Of a stretch of DNA of 64,000 bases, positions 17,049-25,145 are shown in pieces. Source of the stretch: Nocardioides marmorisolisilvae (GTDB taxonomy: Bacteria; Actinomycetota; Actinomycetes; Propionibacteriales; Nocardioidaceae); NCBI RefSeq assembly GCF_003725775.1, contig NZ_RJSG01000002.1, forward strand, positions 1,480,674-1,544,673, given 5' to 3'. The notes below the pieces were generated by a model. The model worked only from the letters and a program-made list of their open reading frames with translations, did no database searches and had not been told where the DNA came from. How positions within the stretch are numbered: position 1 is the stretch's first letter; each line of letters opens with the position of its first letter. The position numbers and the translations under genes were made by a program.

Positions 17049-17915
17049 TCACCCCGAGACCCGGAAGCCGGACGCGCTGCCCCAGAAGAGCAGCGTCATG
17101 ACCATGTCGAGCAGGACGACCGAGACGATGCTCGCGCGGATCGCGCGGCCGGTCGCCTCACCCACCGCCTGCGGACCGCCGCTGGCGCGCATGCCGTACC
17201 AGCAGTGGATCAGCGCGATCGCGGTCGAGAAGACCAGGATCTTCACCACCGAGAGGAACACGTCGCGCGGCAGGATGAACGTGGAGAAGTAGTGGTCGTA
17301 CTGGCCCGGCGACTGGCCGAACAGGACCACGACCGAGAGCGCCGAGGCGATGTAGGAGCCGATCAGGCCGATCAGGTAGAGCGGCAGGATCGCGATGCCG
17401 GTGGCGATCACGCGGGTCGTGACCAGGAAGCGGATCGGCGGGATCGCCATCACCTCGAGGGCGTCCACCTCCTCGGCGATCTTCATCGAGCCGAGCTGGG
17501 CGGTGAAGCGGCAGCCCACCTGGGAGCCGAGCGCCAGCGCCGCGATGATCGGGGCGAGCTCGCGGGTGTTGGCCGAGGCGGAGATGAAGCCGGTGAGCGG
17601 CGCGAGGCCGACGATCTCCAGGCCGTTGAAGCCCTCGATGCCGAGCGACGTACCGGCCGAGAGCGCCAGCAGCACCATGACGCCGATGGTGCCGCCGCCG
17701 ACGACCAGGGCGCCCGAACCCCAGGCGATGTCCTTGAGCTGGCGCAGCACCTCGCGGTGGTAGCGGTTGATCGTGATCGGGATCGAGGCGACGGTGCGCG
17801 CGCAGAAGGTGCCGAAGTCACCGATCTGGGCGAGAGCGGTCATCAGCCCGTCGACCATCTTGACGATGTAGTCGGCGACGCTGGGTCGCGGCGTCGGGCT
17901 GTCGGCGGCGCTCAT
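17049..17915 (-). CDS. YrbE/MlaE-family ABC permease B of the complete mce operon
   Basis: 288 residues, multi-span permease with the family loop IAEEVDALEVMAIPPIRFL and a late ASGGPQAVG motif. It starts with ATG at 17915, overlapping the end of yrbEA by 4 nt. It pairs with the next upstream permease to form the membrane channel of the importer. It is a paralogue of the truncated protein at 1-793. Confidence 0.93.
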   Translation of the reverse strand: MSAADSPTPRPSVADYIVKMVDGLMTALAQIGDFGTFCARTVASIPITINRYHREVLRQLKDIAWGSGALVVGGGTIGVMVLLALSAGTSLGIEGFNGLEIVGLAPLTGFISASANTRELAPIIAALALGSQVGCRFTAQLGSMKIAEEVDALEVMAIPPIRFLVTTRVIATGIAILPLYLIGLIGSYIASALSVVVLFGQSPGQYDHYFSTFILPRDVFLSVVKILVFSTAIALIHCWYGMRASGGPQAVGEATGRAIRASIVSVVLLDMVMTLLFWGSASGFRVSG

Positions 17916-18739
17916 GTGATGCTCGCCGGGAAGACCATCACGTAGGCCTGCGTGATCGCGACGTTCACCGCGGCCAGGATGATGACGGACAGGACGACGG
18001 CCTCGTTGACCGCATCAGCCACGCCCTTCGGGCCGCCCTTGGCGTGCAGTCCCTTGTGCGAGGCGACGATGGTCGCGATGAAGCCGAACAGCAGTGCCTT
18101 GAACTCCGCGAGGAAGAAGTCCATCGGGTTGCTGAAGGAGATGAAGGAGTCGAGGTAGGCGCCGGAGCTGATCGAGCCGCCACCGACGTTCATCACGTAG
18201 GCGGTGGTCATCGCGGTCATCGAGACGATGACGGTGAGCAGCTCGGCGACGACGAGGGCCGCCAGCACGCGGGGTGCGACGAGACGTTGGACCGGCGAGA
18301 TGCCCATGACCTTGAGGGCGTCGATCTCCTCGCGCACGGTGCGTGCGCCGAGGTCCGAGCAGATCGCGGAGCCGACGGCGCCGGCGATCATCAGCGAGGT
18401 CACCAAGGGTGCGCCCTGACGGAGCACGCCGATGCCGTTGACCGCGCCGGAGAACGAGGTGGCGCCGATCTGATTGGCGACCGCGCCGATCTGGACCGAG
18501 GTGATGACGCCGAACGGGATCGCGACGAGGATCGTCGGGAGCAGCGAGACCCGGGTCATGAACCAGGCCTGCAGCATGAACTCTTCCCACGAGAACTTGC
18601 GGCGGGCGATGTCCGAGGCCATGGCCTGGATCGACTCGACCCCGAGGACGACCAGCTCACCGCTGGTGATCACACCCTTGCGCGCACGGTCCAGGAGGTG
18701 GTCGAGTTGGGTGCGGCCGGGGATGGCGATACTGCTCAT
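17912..18739 (-). CDS. YrbE/MlaE-family ABC permease A of the complete mce operon
   Basis: 275 residues from the ATG at 18739 (MSSIAIPGRTQLDH), supported by GGGAGG 5 nt upstream. A much longer open frame upstream is antisense or noise and is rejected. Features: amphipathic N-terminus, five or so membrane spans, the loop VREEIDALKVMGISPVQRL and the AKGGPKGVADAVN motif. First gene of the mce operon running to 10103. No ATPase subunit is encoded nearby; actinobacteria commonly supply one shared MceG from elsewhere. Confidence 0.93.
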   Translation of the reverse strand: MSSIAIPGRTQLDHLLDRARKGVITSGELVVLGVESIQAMASDIARRKFSWEEFMLQAWFMTRVSLLPTILVAIPFGVITSVQIGAVANQIGATSFSGAVNGIGVLRQGAPLVTSLMIAGAVGSAICSDLGARTVREEIDALKVMGISPVQRLVAPRVLAALVVAELLTVIVSMTAMTTAYVMNVGGGSISSGAYLDSFISFSNPMDFFLAEFKALLFGFIATIVASHKGLHAKGGPKGVADAVNEAVVLSVIILAAVNVAITQAYVMVFPASIT

Positions 18740-18855
18740 CTCTGCCTCCCACTGCTCGATGGCCGCCTGCATCCTGCAAAACGTCGCCCGGTGCCGGGAG
18801 TTACGCAGGTCACAGTTGGATTGCAGCGGTACTGTGCCAGTGATCTTGTCATCGA

Positions 18856-19734
18856 TCAAGCACCCTGGCTTCCCGGGATCCGCATCACCGAGTTGAAGCC
18901 CAGCGCCTTGAGAACCTGGCCCCGGACCTGGAGCTGGCCGGAGACCACTCCCCTGACCGGGTTGAGGTGTCCGAGCACCAGGCGCAGGAACTCGTGCCCC
19001 TCGAGGACCAGGGTCGCGTCGACCGGTTCGTCGACTCCGGCGTCCGGCAGGACGGTGCACGCGCCGTCGGTGATGCGGACGACGTACCGGTCGACGTCGC
19101 CGTCGGGCCTGCCGCCGATCTCGAAGCCGACGCCGACCCGTACCCGCTCCGCCTTCTCGGCGATGACGAACTCGGGGACGCGCCGGAAGACCTCGGTCAG
19201 CACCAGCTCGCGAAAGCCGCCGGCCATCACCGCAGCGAGGTGCTCGGTGCGGGCACCTTCGATCGCGGAGGAGACGGCGACGGGGTCGAGAGCCGCAGCA
19301 TCGATCAGCGGTCGACCGCTGGCCGTCGTGACGCGGGTGCCGATCGCGAGCAGCAGGTCCTCGTCGCCGACGACGTCGAGGAGCCCGGAGAGGTAGAGCA
19401 GGGCGCCGTCGGCCTGGCCGGTGACCAGCCGGACGGCCGGAGCCAGCGGCAGCCGGAGACAGACCTGCGGATCGGCGTCGACCAGCGACACCCCGGTCGG
19501 GCCGAAGCGGACGGACCACGACTCGCGACCACCCGCGGGCAGCTCCACCTCGACACGCACGACGCCAGGTGGTCCAGTCCACGGCCCCTGTTGGTTGGAC
19601 AACGTTGCCACCAGAGCGGCAACGGCCTCGGCCCGGAGCTCAGCGGTCCCGAGCAGCGCGGTCAGCGTGTCGTCGTCCGCGGCGGCGAGCACGGCGGGAT
19701 CCCACCGGCCCACGGCTGCGGCGAGGTGCTGCAC
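18856..19734 (-). CDS. Tandem SCP2-like lipid-binding domain protein
   Basis: About 292 residues. Two SCP2-like sterol-carrier modules appear in tandem: the first around residues 40-155 (VCLRLPLAPAVRLVTGQADG), the second in the C-terminal half (ATLVLEGHEFLRLVLGHLNP...SGQLQVRGQVLKALGF). SCP2 folds bind sterols, fatty acids or acyl-CoA in a hydrophobic tunnel. No signal peptide is seen, so it should be cytoplasmic. The start chosen is the GTG at 19734, with AGGAG 7 nt upstream; a GTG at 19794 would add 20 residues. It lies 116 bp upstream of the mce operon in the same direction, so a role in accepting imported lipid is plausible. Confidence 0.75.
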   Translation of the reverse strand: MQHLAAAVGRWDPAVLAAADDDTLTALLGTAELRAEAVAALVATLSNQQGPWTGPPGVVRVEVELPAGGRESWSVRFGPTGVSLVDADPQVCLRLPLAPAVRLVTGQADGALLYLSGLLDVVGDEDLLLAIGTRVTTASGRPLIDAAALDPVAVSSAIEGARTEHLAAVMAGGFRELVLTEVFRRVPEFVIAEKAERVRVGVGFEIGGRPDGDVDRYVVRITDGACTVLPDAGVDEPVDATLVLEGHEFLRLVLGHLNPVRGVVSGQLQVRGQVLKALGFNSVMRIPGSQGA

Positions 19735-19959
19735 GCGCTGTCTCCTCTCCCTGCCGGGGCGGGAGGCTCCCCCGGGTGTAACGGAGACTGTCACAGCCGT
19801 TTACAGAACGGAAGGCTGAACACAGCACAAATTTCGGTTCTTCGTTGCTGATTAGCGATACGCCTGGGTTTCGTGTGTCAGGAGTCGTGACATACTCAAG
19901 TCCTCCCTCCCGTTCGGGCGTCTCGGCGTCCCGATTCCCTATCCCCCTGGAGGTGCTTC

Positions 19960-21258
19960 GTGCGCCGACTCGTATCCGCCCTGAGCGCTGCCGCCCTCGT
20001 CGTGACGGCTGGCGCCGCTGCCGCCGTCGCACCGGCCAGCGCGGCCGACCCGCAGCTGTGGGTCTACCAAGGCTCGTCCGGTGGCACGCAGATCAATGCG
20101 CTGGGTACGACGATCAGCTCCGGTCCGACCGTCGCGTCGAACCTCGCCGACTCCGCCGTCCCGAACTCGCACACCTCGACCATCGCCTCCGTGCACCTCG
20201 CGAGCCTGCTCGACGTCGGTGCCGTGGAGAGCGGCCAGGTCGCCGAGCGCTGGACCAACCCGGGCTCTGACGGCAACGGCGTGAAGATCACCTCCCGCGT
20301 GAAGATCGCCGGCATCAACCTGCTGAACGGTGCCATCAAGGTCGACGCGATCGACGGCTCCACCTCCGCCGCCGCGGACAGCACCACCTCGGGCATCAAG
20401 CTCGCCGGTACCGCGAACACCACGTTCGTGAACCTGACCATCGGCGGCAAGTCCTACCCGGTGAACATCCCGGCGAACACCAAGGTCACCATCCCCGGCC
20501 TGGTCTCGATCGTCATCAACGAGACCAAGGAGACCAAGGGCCCGAAGGCGATCCAGGAGCAGGGCTCCGCGCTGCACCTGACGCTGCTCAAGGCCCAGGG
20601 CAACGCCCCGGCCGGCGCCGAGATCTGGCTGGCCCGCACCCAGGCGGGTGTCTCCCCGGCCGGTACCAGTGACGCGCTCCCGGTGGGTGGCTTCGCCTAC
20701 GGCACCTTCATCGGGGTCAAGGCCGGCGACAACATCAAGGTCCTCTCGCAGCCGACCGGCATGGTCAGCCTCCCGTCGCAGGGCACCAACGGCACGCCGT
20801 ACACCAACTCCACCGCTGCGGTGAACGTCCCGAAGGTCGCCACCCTCGGCGTCCTGCAGACGCTGGTCAACGGCAAGACCATCCCGGGCTACGCGGATGC
20901 GAACACCGGGGCCGACATCGCCAACATCAACCTCCTCGGAGGCGCGATCAAGGCTGATGCGATCAACGTGGCGACCCACGTCAACCACACCGCTGGTGGC
21001 GACGTCGCCGAGGCCCGGACGAACTTCGTCCACCTCGTGATCGGCGGCAAGCAGATCCCGATCGACGTCAAGCCGAACACCCAGATCTACCTGTTCGGCA
21101 TCGGCCAGGTCTGGGTCAACCAGCAGATCACCACGCCGGGTTACGCGGCCGTGGTCGGCGTCCGGGTGATCCTGTCCGTCGCCAAGTTCGGGTTGCCGGT
21201 CGGCGCTGACATCCAGCTGGGTGTCGCGGCGAGCTACATCTCGCTGCCGGGCGACTGA
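19960..21258 (+). CDS. Secreted choice-of-anchor P family protein
   Basis: 432 residues with a clear Sec signal (MRRLVSALSAAALVVTAGAA, cleavage after APASA). The mature part contains two copies of one module: INLLNGAIKVDAI...FVNLTIGGKSYPVNIPANTK (about 118-180) and INLLGGAIKADAI...FVHLVIGGKQIPIDVKPNTQ (about 325-385). This repeat is typical of the actinobacterial 'choice-of-anchor P' family, whose function is unknown. No LPXTG motif or C-terminal anchor is seen, so it is probably released or wall-associated non-covalently. GTG start at 19960 with GGAGG 6-7 nt upstream. It is followed by a strong terminator. Confidence 0.8.
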   Translation: MRRLVSALSAAALVVTAGAAAAVAPASAADPQLWVYQGSSGGTQINALGTTISSGPTVASNLADSAVPNSHTSTIASVHLASLLDVGAVESGQVAERWTNPGSDGNGVKITSRVKIAGINLLNGAIKVDAIDGSTSAAADSTTSGIKLAGTANTTFVNLTIGGKSYPVNIPANTKVTIPGLVSIVINETKETKGPKAIQEQGSALHLTLLKAQGNAPAGAEIWLARTQAGVSPAGTSDALPVGGFAYGTFIGVKAGDNIKVLSQPTGMVSLPSQGTNGTPYTNSTAAVNVPKVATLGVLQTLVNGKTIPGYADANTGADIANINLLGGAIKADAINVATHVNHTAGGDVAEARTNFVHLVIGGKQIPIDVKPNTQIYLFGIGQVWVNQQITTPGYAAVVGVRVILSVAKFGLPVGADIQLGVAASYISLPGD

Positions 21259-21268
21259 TCCACCAGCA

Positions 21269-22198
21269 CTAACGGGTAGACCCCGGCAGGTGTGTCCGCG
21301 GAGCCATCCGCGGACCCCGCCGGGGTCTTCCGTTTCCGGAGGCGGCCACCAGGTGCTGCACCCGGTGCCGGTGCGGACGGTACGGCTCGAGCAGCTCGGC
21401 GAGCGCGTCGTCGTCGACGTCCTCGCCGGTGAGCGCCCAGCCCACGTCCTTGGCGACGTGGTAGTCGCCGAAGCTGACGGCATCCGCATCGCCGAGCGCG
21501 GTCGCGCGCACCTCGGCGCTGCTCCACACCCCGATGCCGGGCAACGTGCGGACCCTGCGGTCGAACTCCTCGGGTGAACCCGCGCCGGCACGCTCGAGAG
21601 CATCAGCCACCCGGCACGCGGCGAGCAGCGGACGCGACCGGCCGCCGTCGACCGGCAGGCGCAGCCACTCCCACGACGGGATCGCGCGCAACTGCTCGGG
21701 CGTCGGCTGCAGCATCAGGCCGAGCGGTCCGGGCGCGTGCTCACCGTGCTGGCGCACCAGCTTCCGGAACGCCCCGAACGCCTCCTGACCCGTGACCTTC
21801 TGCTCGATGATCGTCGGCACCAGCGACTCCATCACCAGCCCGGTCCGTCCGAGCCGCCAGTGCTGGAGTCGCCGCCAGGCTGCCGCCAGGACCGGGTGCT
21901 GGGGGTCGAAGCCGGAGACGTCGTCGTCCGCCCCGAGCATGGCCGGCAGCGCGTCCAGCGCCCAGTCCGCGCCCGGCCCCCAGGCCCTGGCCTGGATCTC
22001 GCCGTTGAGGTCGAGCGGCTGGACCTGGAACGTCGCCGCACCCTGGGGCGTGCGCAGCGCCCGCGCGTGGGTACCGTCTGCAAGCACCCGGTACGTCGGA
22101 TCGCCGGCGCCTCGACGGTGCACCCCGAGCACCGAGCCGACCGGGCACGGCCACGCCGGTGTCCAGGTGCGGCTGGCTTCCAGGGCGGGGTCGGTCAC
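21269..22198 (-). CDS. DNA-3-methyladenine glycosylase 2 (AlkA-like) family protein
   Basis: 309 residues. HhH-GPD base-excision glycosylase: VPTIIEQKVTGQEAFGAF, the helix-hairpin-helix LPGIGVWSSAEV, and the following Asp in VSFGDYHV that corresponds to the catalytic Asp of AlkA. These enzymes remove alkylated purines from DNA. The N-terminal domain has the AlkA-like beta fold region. The last 25 residues (RPRRGPRMAPRTHLPG) overlap a terminator that serves the convergent gene. The family is clear; exact substrates are not. Confidence 0.85.
   Translation of the reverse strand: MTDPALEASRTWTPAWPCPVGSVLGVHRRGAGDPTYRVLADGTHARALRTPQGAATFQVQPLDLNGEIQARAWGPGADWALDALPAMLGADDDVSGFDPQHPVLAAAWRRLQHWRLGRTGLVMESLVPTIIEQKVTGQEAFGAFRKLVRQHGEHAPGPLGLMLQPTPEQLRAIPSWEWLRLPVDGGRSRPLLAACRVADALERAGAGSPEEFDRRVRTLPGIGVWSSAEVRATALGDADAVSFGDYHVAKDVGWALTGEDVDDDALAELLEPYRPHRHRVQHLVAASGNGRPRRGPRMAPRTHLPGSTR
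21278..21330 (+). terminator. Two-tier hairpin terminator of the secreted-protein gene
   Basis: Outer stem AGACCCCGGC (21278-21287) with GCCGGGGTCT (21319-21328), and a perfect inner stem GTCCGCGGA/TCCGCGGAC (21294-21302 / 21307-21315), followed by a modest T-rich tail. It lies inside the 3' coding end of the convergent glycosylase gene. Confidence 0.75.
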
Positions 22199-22232
22199 CG
22201 GGCCAACCTAGGCCACCGCTCCCCCAGGATCG

Positions 22233-22934
22233 TCAGCGACTGATGGCGATGACCGGCTTCCGGTTCGGGCTGAGGTCGTGCATCACGACGAGCATGAACC
22301 AGCTCGGCGCCGAGACGCAGCCAGCGGTCGCGCCCCTCCCGTTGACGTGCAGGAAGATCCCGGCACCGCGGTAGTGCACCGGGTTGTAGTAGTTGTAGGC
22401 GACCACGACGCTCATCAGGTACTGCGTCGGGTACGCCGCCAGGCGTTCGGACCCGTTGACCGGGGAGACCAGGTTCCAGCGGAACCCGCCGAGCTCCCGG
22501 CTGCGGTAGCGGTTGTAGTACGCCGAGGTGTTGTCCTCGACCCAGTAGTCGTTGGCGTCGAACTTCTTGTACGGCATCGACCAGCCGGCGTGCGGGGACT
22601 GGCTCCCGAACGTGTAGGGCAGGTTGTAGGTGCCGAGCGGCGTGGTCCCGGAGCCCTGCTTCCGGCTGGTCCCGTCGACCAGACCGCCGTAGCCGGTACG
22701 CCCCGACGCGGTGCGGGCGATGCGTTCCCAGCGACCGTTCACCTGCGTCCACAGCGTCACCATCGCGTAGGTGCCGTGGGTGTGCCGGACGGTGATCACC
22801 TGGCTGCTGCCCTGCGGCAGCGCGACCGACACCCCGTCGAGGGTGATCGTCCTGGTCGACGACGCCGTGGCTCCCGGCGCCGGGGCGAGCACTGCTGCTG
22901 CCACGAGCGCCGCTACCGCGGCCTTGATGCGCAT
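22233..22934 (-). CDS. Secreted L,D-transpeptidase-like (YkuD) protein
   Basis: 233 residues from the ATG at 22934 (GGAGG 5 nt upstream), with a signal peptide MRIKAAVAALVAAAVLAPAP. The C-terminal catalytic signature is IFLHVNGRGATAGCVSAPS, a variant of the YkuD HxxG...(S/T)xGC motif with Cys as nucleophile. The upstream RKQGSGTTPLGTYNLP element is also typical. L,D-transpeptidases form 3-3 crosslinks or attach proteins to peptidoglycan; this subgroup is often annotated only as L,D-transpeptidase family. The very long open frame that extends upstream runs antisense through the DNA ligase gene and is rejected. Confidence 0.82.
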   Translation of the reverse strand: MRIKAAVAALVAAAVLAPAPGATASSTRTITLDGVSVALPQGSSQVITVRHTHGTYAMVTLWTQVNGRWERIARTASGRTGYGGLVDGTSRKQGSGTTPLGTYNLPYTFGSQSPHAGWSMPYKKFDANDYWVEDNTSAYYNRYRSRELGGFRWNLVSPVNGSERLAAYPTQYLMSVVVAYNYYNPVHYRGAGIFLHVNGRGATAGCVSAPSWFMLVVMHDLSPNRKPVIAISR

Positions 22935-23003
22935 GCGTTCCTCCCTACCCCGATCCTCCCCGACGGAACCGTGGCTGTCGGCGGGAACCGGCAGGATGGA
23001 CTC

Positions 23004-24506
23004 ATGCACCTGGCCGACCTCGCTCGCGTCTCGACCGCCGTCGCGGCAACGCGCTCCCGGCTGGAGAAGCGCGCGTTGATCGCCGACCTGCTGAGCGCTG
23101 CGCCTGCTGATGAGATCGACCTGGTCGCGACCTATCTCTCCGGGACACTCCGGCAGCGGCGGACCGGCGTCGGCTGGCGCGGGTTGGCCGACCTGCCACC
23201 GCCCGCCCGGGTCGCCTCGGTCGGCCTGCTCGAGATCGACGCGGCCCTCGAGCAGATCGCCGCCTTCTCCGGCATGGGCTCCTCCCTGGCCCGCAAGCGA
23301 GCGGTGCACGACCTCTTCGCCGCGCTGACGGACGCGGAGCAGGACCTGCTGCGCGCGTTGATGACCGGCGGAGTGCGCCAGGGGGCTCTCGACTCGGTGA
23401 TGCTCGACGCCATCGCCGCGGCTGCCGACGTCCCGCTGGCAGTCGTGCGTCGGGCCGCGATGTTCAGCGCTCCCACCGGACCGATCGCGGTAGCAGCGAT
23501 GACCGGCGGGGTCGACGCGCTCGCCGCCTTCGACCTGGTGGTCGGCCGGCCCGTCCGACCGATGCTGGCGTCCTCGGCACCCTCCGTGCCTGAAGCCGTC
23601 GCCGCACTCGGCGACGCGGTCGTCGTGGACACCAAGCTCGACGGCATCCGGATCCAGGTGCACAAGCAGGGCGAGGAGGTCCTCGTCTTCACCCGCAGCC
23701 TCGACGAGATCTCCGAACGGCTGCCCGGCGTCGTGACCGTGGTTCGCGCACTGCCGGCCGATGGACTGATCCTGGACGGCGAAGCACTGCTCGTCGCCGA
23801 GGACGGCCGCCCGCGTCCGTTCCAGGAGACGGCCTCGGAGACCGCCTCCCAGGGCGGCACGCTCGCGCGTCCGTACTTCTTCGACCTGCTCGCCGTCGGG
23901 GGCGAGGCACTCATCGAACGACCTGGCCACGAACGCTGGTCCCGGCTCGACGAGATCGTCCCGACCGCGTTCCGCACCGAGCGGATCGCCACGGACGACA
24001 CCGCGACCGCGACCCGGTTCTTCGACGAGGCGGTGGCCGGCGGCCAGGAAGGCGTCATCGTCAAGGACCCGACGGCTCCCTACGAAGCCGGGCGGCGTGG
24101 CGCTGCCTGGGTGAAGGTGAAGCCGCGACACACCCTGGACCTGGTCGTGCTCGGCGTCGAGTGGGGCTCGGGCCGACGGCGCGGGACGCTGTCGAACATC
24201 CACCTGGGTGCCCGCGATCCCGAGACCGGCGACTTCGTGATGCTCGGCAAGACCTTCAAGGGCATGACCGACGAGATGCTGGCCTGGCAGACCGAGCGGT
24301 TCACCGAGCTCAAGGTGTCCGACGACGGCTGGGTCGTGACGGTGCGCCCCGAGCAGGTCGTCGAGATCGCCTTCGACGGTGTGCAGCGATCGACGCGCTA
24401 CCCGGGCGGCGTCGCCCTCCGGTTCGCCCGGGTCCTTCGGTACCGCGACGACAAGACGCCGGCAGAAGCAGACACACTCGAGGCCGTGCGCAGATTCCTC
24501 GCCTGA
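23004..24506 (+). CDS. ligB: ATP-dependent DNA ligase (LigB-like)
   Basis: 500 residues, the length of mycobacterial LigB. Domains: an N-terminal DNA-binding domain (1-185), an adenylation domain with motif I KLDGIR (nucleophile Lys211), later nucleotidyl-transferase motifs including EGVIVKD and WVKVKP, and a C-terminal OB domain (about 395-490, VLGVEWGSGRRRG). It seals nicks using ATP, as a second ligase besides the NAD-dependent LigA expected elsewhere. The ATG at 23004 is preceded by CAGGAT 6 nt upstream. Upstream in-frame extension would overlap the divergent transpeptidase and is rejected. Confidence 0.92.
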   Translation: MHLADLARVSTAVAATRSRLEKRALIADLLSAAPADEIDLVATYLSGTLRQRRTGVGWRGLADLPPPARVASVGLLEIDAALEQIAAFSGMGSSLARKRAVHDLFAALTDAEQDLLRALMTGGVRQGALDSVMLDAIAAAADVPLAVVRRAAMFSAPTGPIAVAAMTGGVDALAAFDLVVGRPVRPMLASSAPSVPEAVAALGDAVVVDTKLDGIRIQVHKQGEEVLVFTRSLDEISERLPGVVTVVRALPADGLILDGEALLVAEDGRPRPFQETASETASQGGTLARPYFFDLLAVGGEALIERPGHERWSRLDEIVPTAFRTERIATDDTATATRFFDEAVAGGQEGVIVKDPTAPYEAGRRGAAWVKVKPRHTLDLVVLGVEWGSGRRRGTLSNIHLGARDPETGDFVMLGKTFKGMTDEMLAWQTERFTELKVSDDGWVVTVRPEQVVEIAFDGVQRSTRYPGGVALRFARVLRYRDDKTPAEADTLEAVRRFLA

Positions 24507-24558
24507 GACAAACCATTTATCTGTGTCGCCGTTTCCGACATGAACGCACAAGATGTCG

Positions 24559-24571
24559 TAGACTGGGTCAC
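24559..24571 (+). promoter_or_regulatory. Leaderless -10 box for a TetR gene
   Basis: TAGACT at 24559-24564, a 7-nt spacer, then ATG at 24572. A TGTCG...CGACA inverted repeat (24524-24528 / 24536-24540) lies just upstream and could be a self-operator. Confidence 0.5.
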
Positions 24572-25132
24572 ATGAGCACTCCCGCCTTCTACGACGAGCT
24601 CCGGGCCCTGCGCCTCGAGCGTGTGCTCGACGCCTCCGTCGCGATCATCACGGAGGAGGGGTGGGACCGGCTGAGCATGACCAAGGTGGCCCAGCGCTCG
24701 GGTGTCCCCCGCCAGAGCCTCTACAAGGAGGTCGGCACCAAGTCCGAGCTCGGCGAGGCCGTCGTCCACCGCGAGGTCGACCGCTTCCTCGCCGGCGTAC
24801 GCGACGGGCTTGCTGCCCACCCGGGTGACACGGTCGAGGGTCTCGGCGCGGCCGCCCGGTTCGCCCTGGAGTACGGCGAGACCAACGACGTGCTGAAGGC
24901 GATCCTGCGGCCCGGTCACGATCCCGAGCTCCTGGAGCTGCTCACGGTCCGGCCCGAGGCGGTCCTGGCCCAGGCCACCCAGGCGATCGGCGAAGCCCTC
25001 GGCGACGCATCGGAGGCCATGGTCGACACCATGGTCCGGTTGACCATGAGCCACGTGCTGCAACCGACCGTCGGCATCGACGAGGCCGTGGACCGGATCA
25101 AGCGCACGATCCACGGCTTCATCGCTGGTTGA
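24572..25132 (+). CDS. TetR-family transcriptional regulator
   Basis: 186 residues. The N-terminal helix-turn-helix is clear (ITEEGWDRLSMTKVAQRSGV, then RQSLYKEVGTKSELGEAV). The C-terminal ligand domain is unclassified. It lies convergent to the Rieske/P450 operon, whose 3' end is 13 bp away, so it may or may not control that operon. Start fixed by the leaderless promoter at 24559. The stop codon lies within a REP-like repeat. Confidence 0.88.
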   Translation: MSTPAFYDELRALRLERVLDASVAIITEEGWDRLSMTKVAQRSGVPRQSLYKEVGTKSELGEAVVHREVDRFLAGVRDGLAAHPGDTVEGLGAAARFALEYGETNDVLKAILRPGHDPELLELLTVRPEAVLAQATQAIGEALGDASEAMVDTMVRLTMSHVLQPTVGIDEAVDRIKRTIHGFIAG

Positions 25133-25145
25133 GCTTGTCGAAACC
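25126..25145. repeat. REP-like intergenic repeat copy 1
   Basis: TGGTTGAGCTTGTCGAAACC overlaps the stop codon of the TetR gene. The same element, 16 of 20 positions identical, occurs inverted at 36172-36191. It looks like a dispersed actinobacterial repeat; function unknown. Confidence 0.5.

Noticed and set aside
18740..18855. KstR-like operator upstream of the complete mce operon
   Set aside because: No sequence here approaches TnnAACnnGTTnnA closely, unlike the site at 1625-1638.
17912..19582. 556-residue version of the first mce permease
   Set aside because: The first 280 residues are Arg/Gly-rich noise opposite or out of frame with the SCP2 gene; the true start at 18739 has a good ribosome binding site and a proper N-terminus.
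22233..24551. 772-residue version of the L,D-transpeptidase
   Set aside because: The upstream 540 residues are antisense to the DNA ligase; a signal peptide and ribosome binding site mark the start at 22934.
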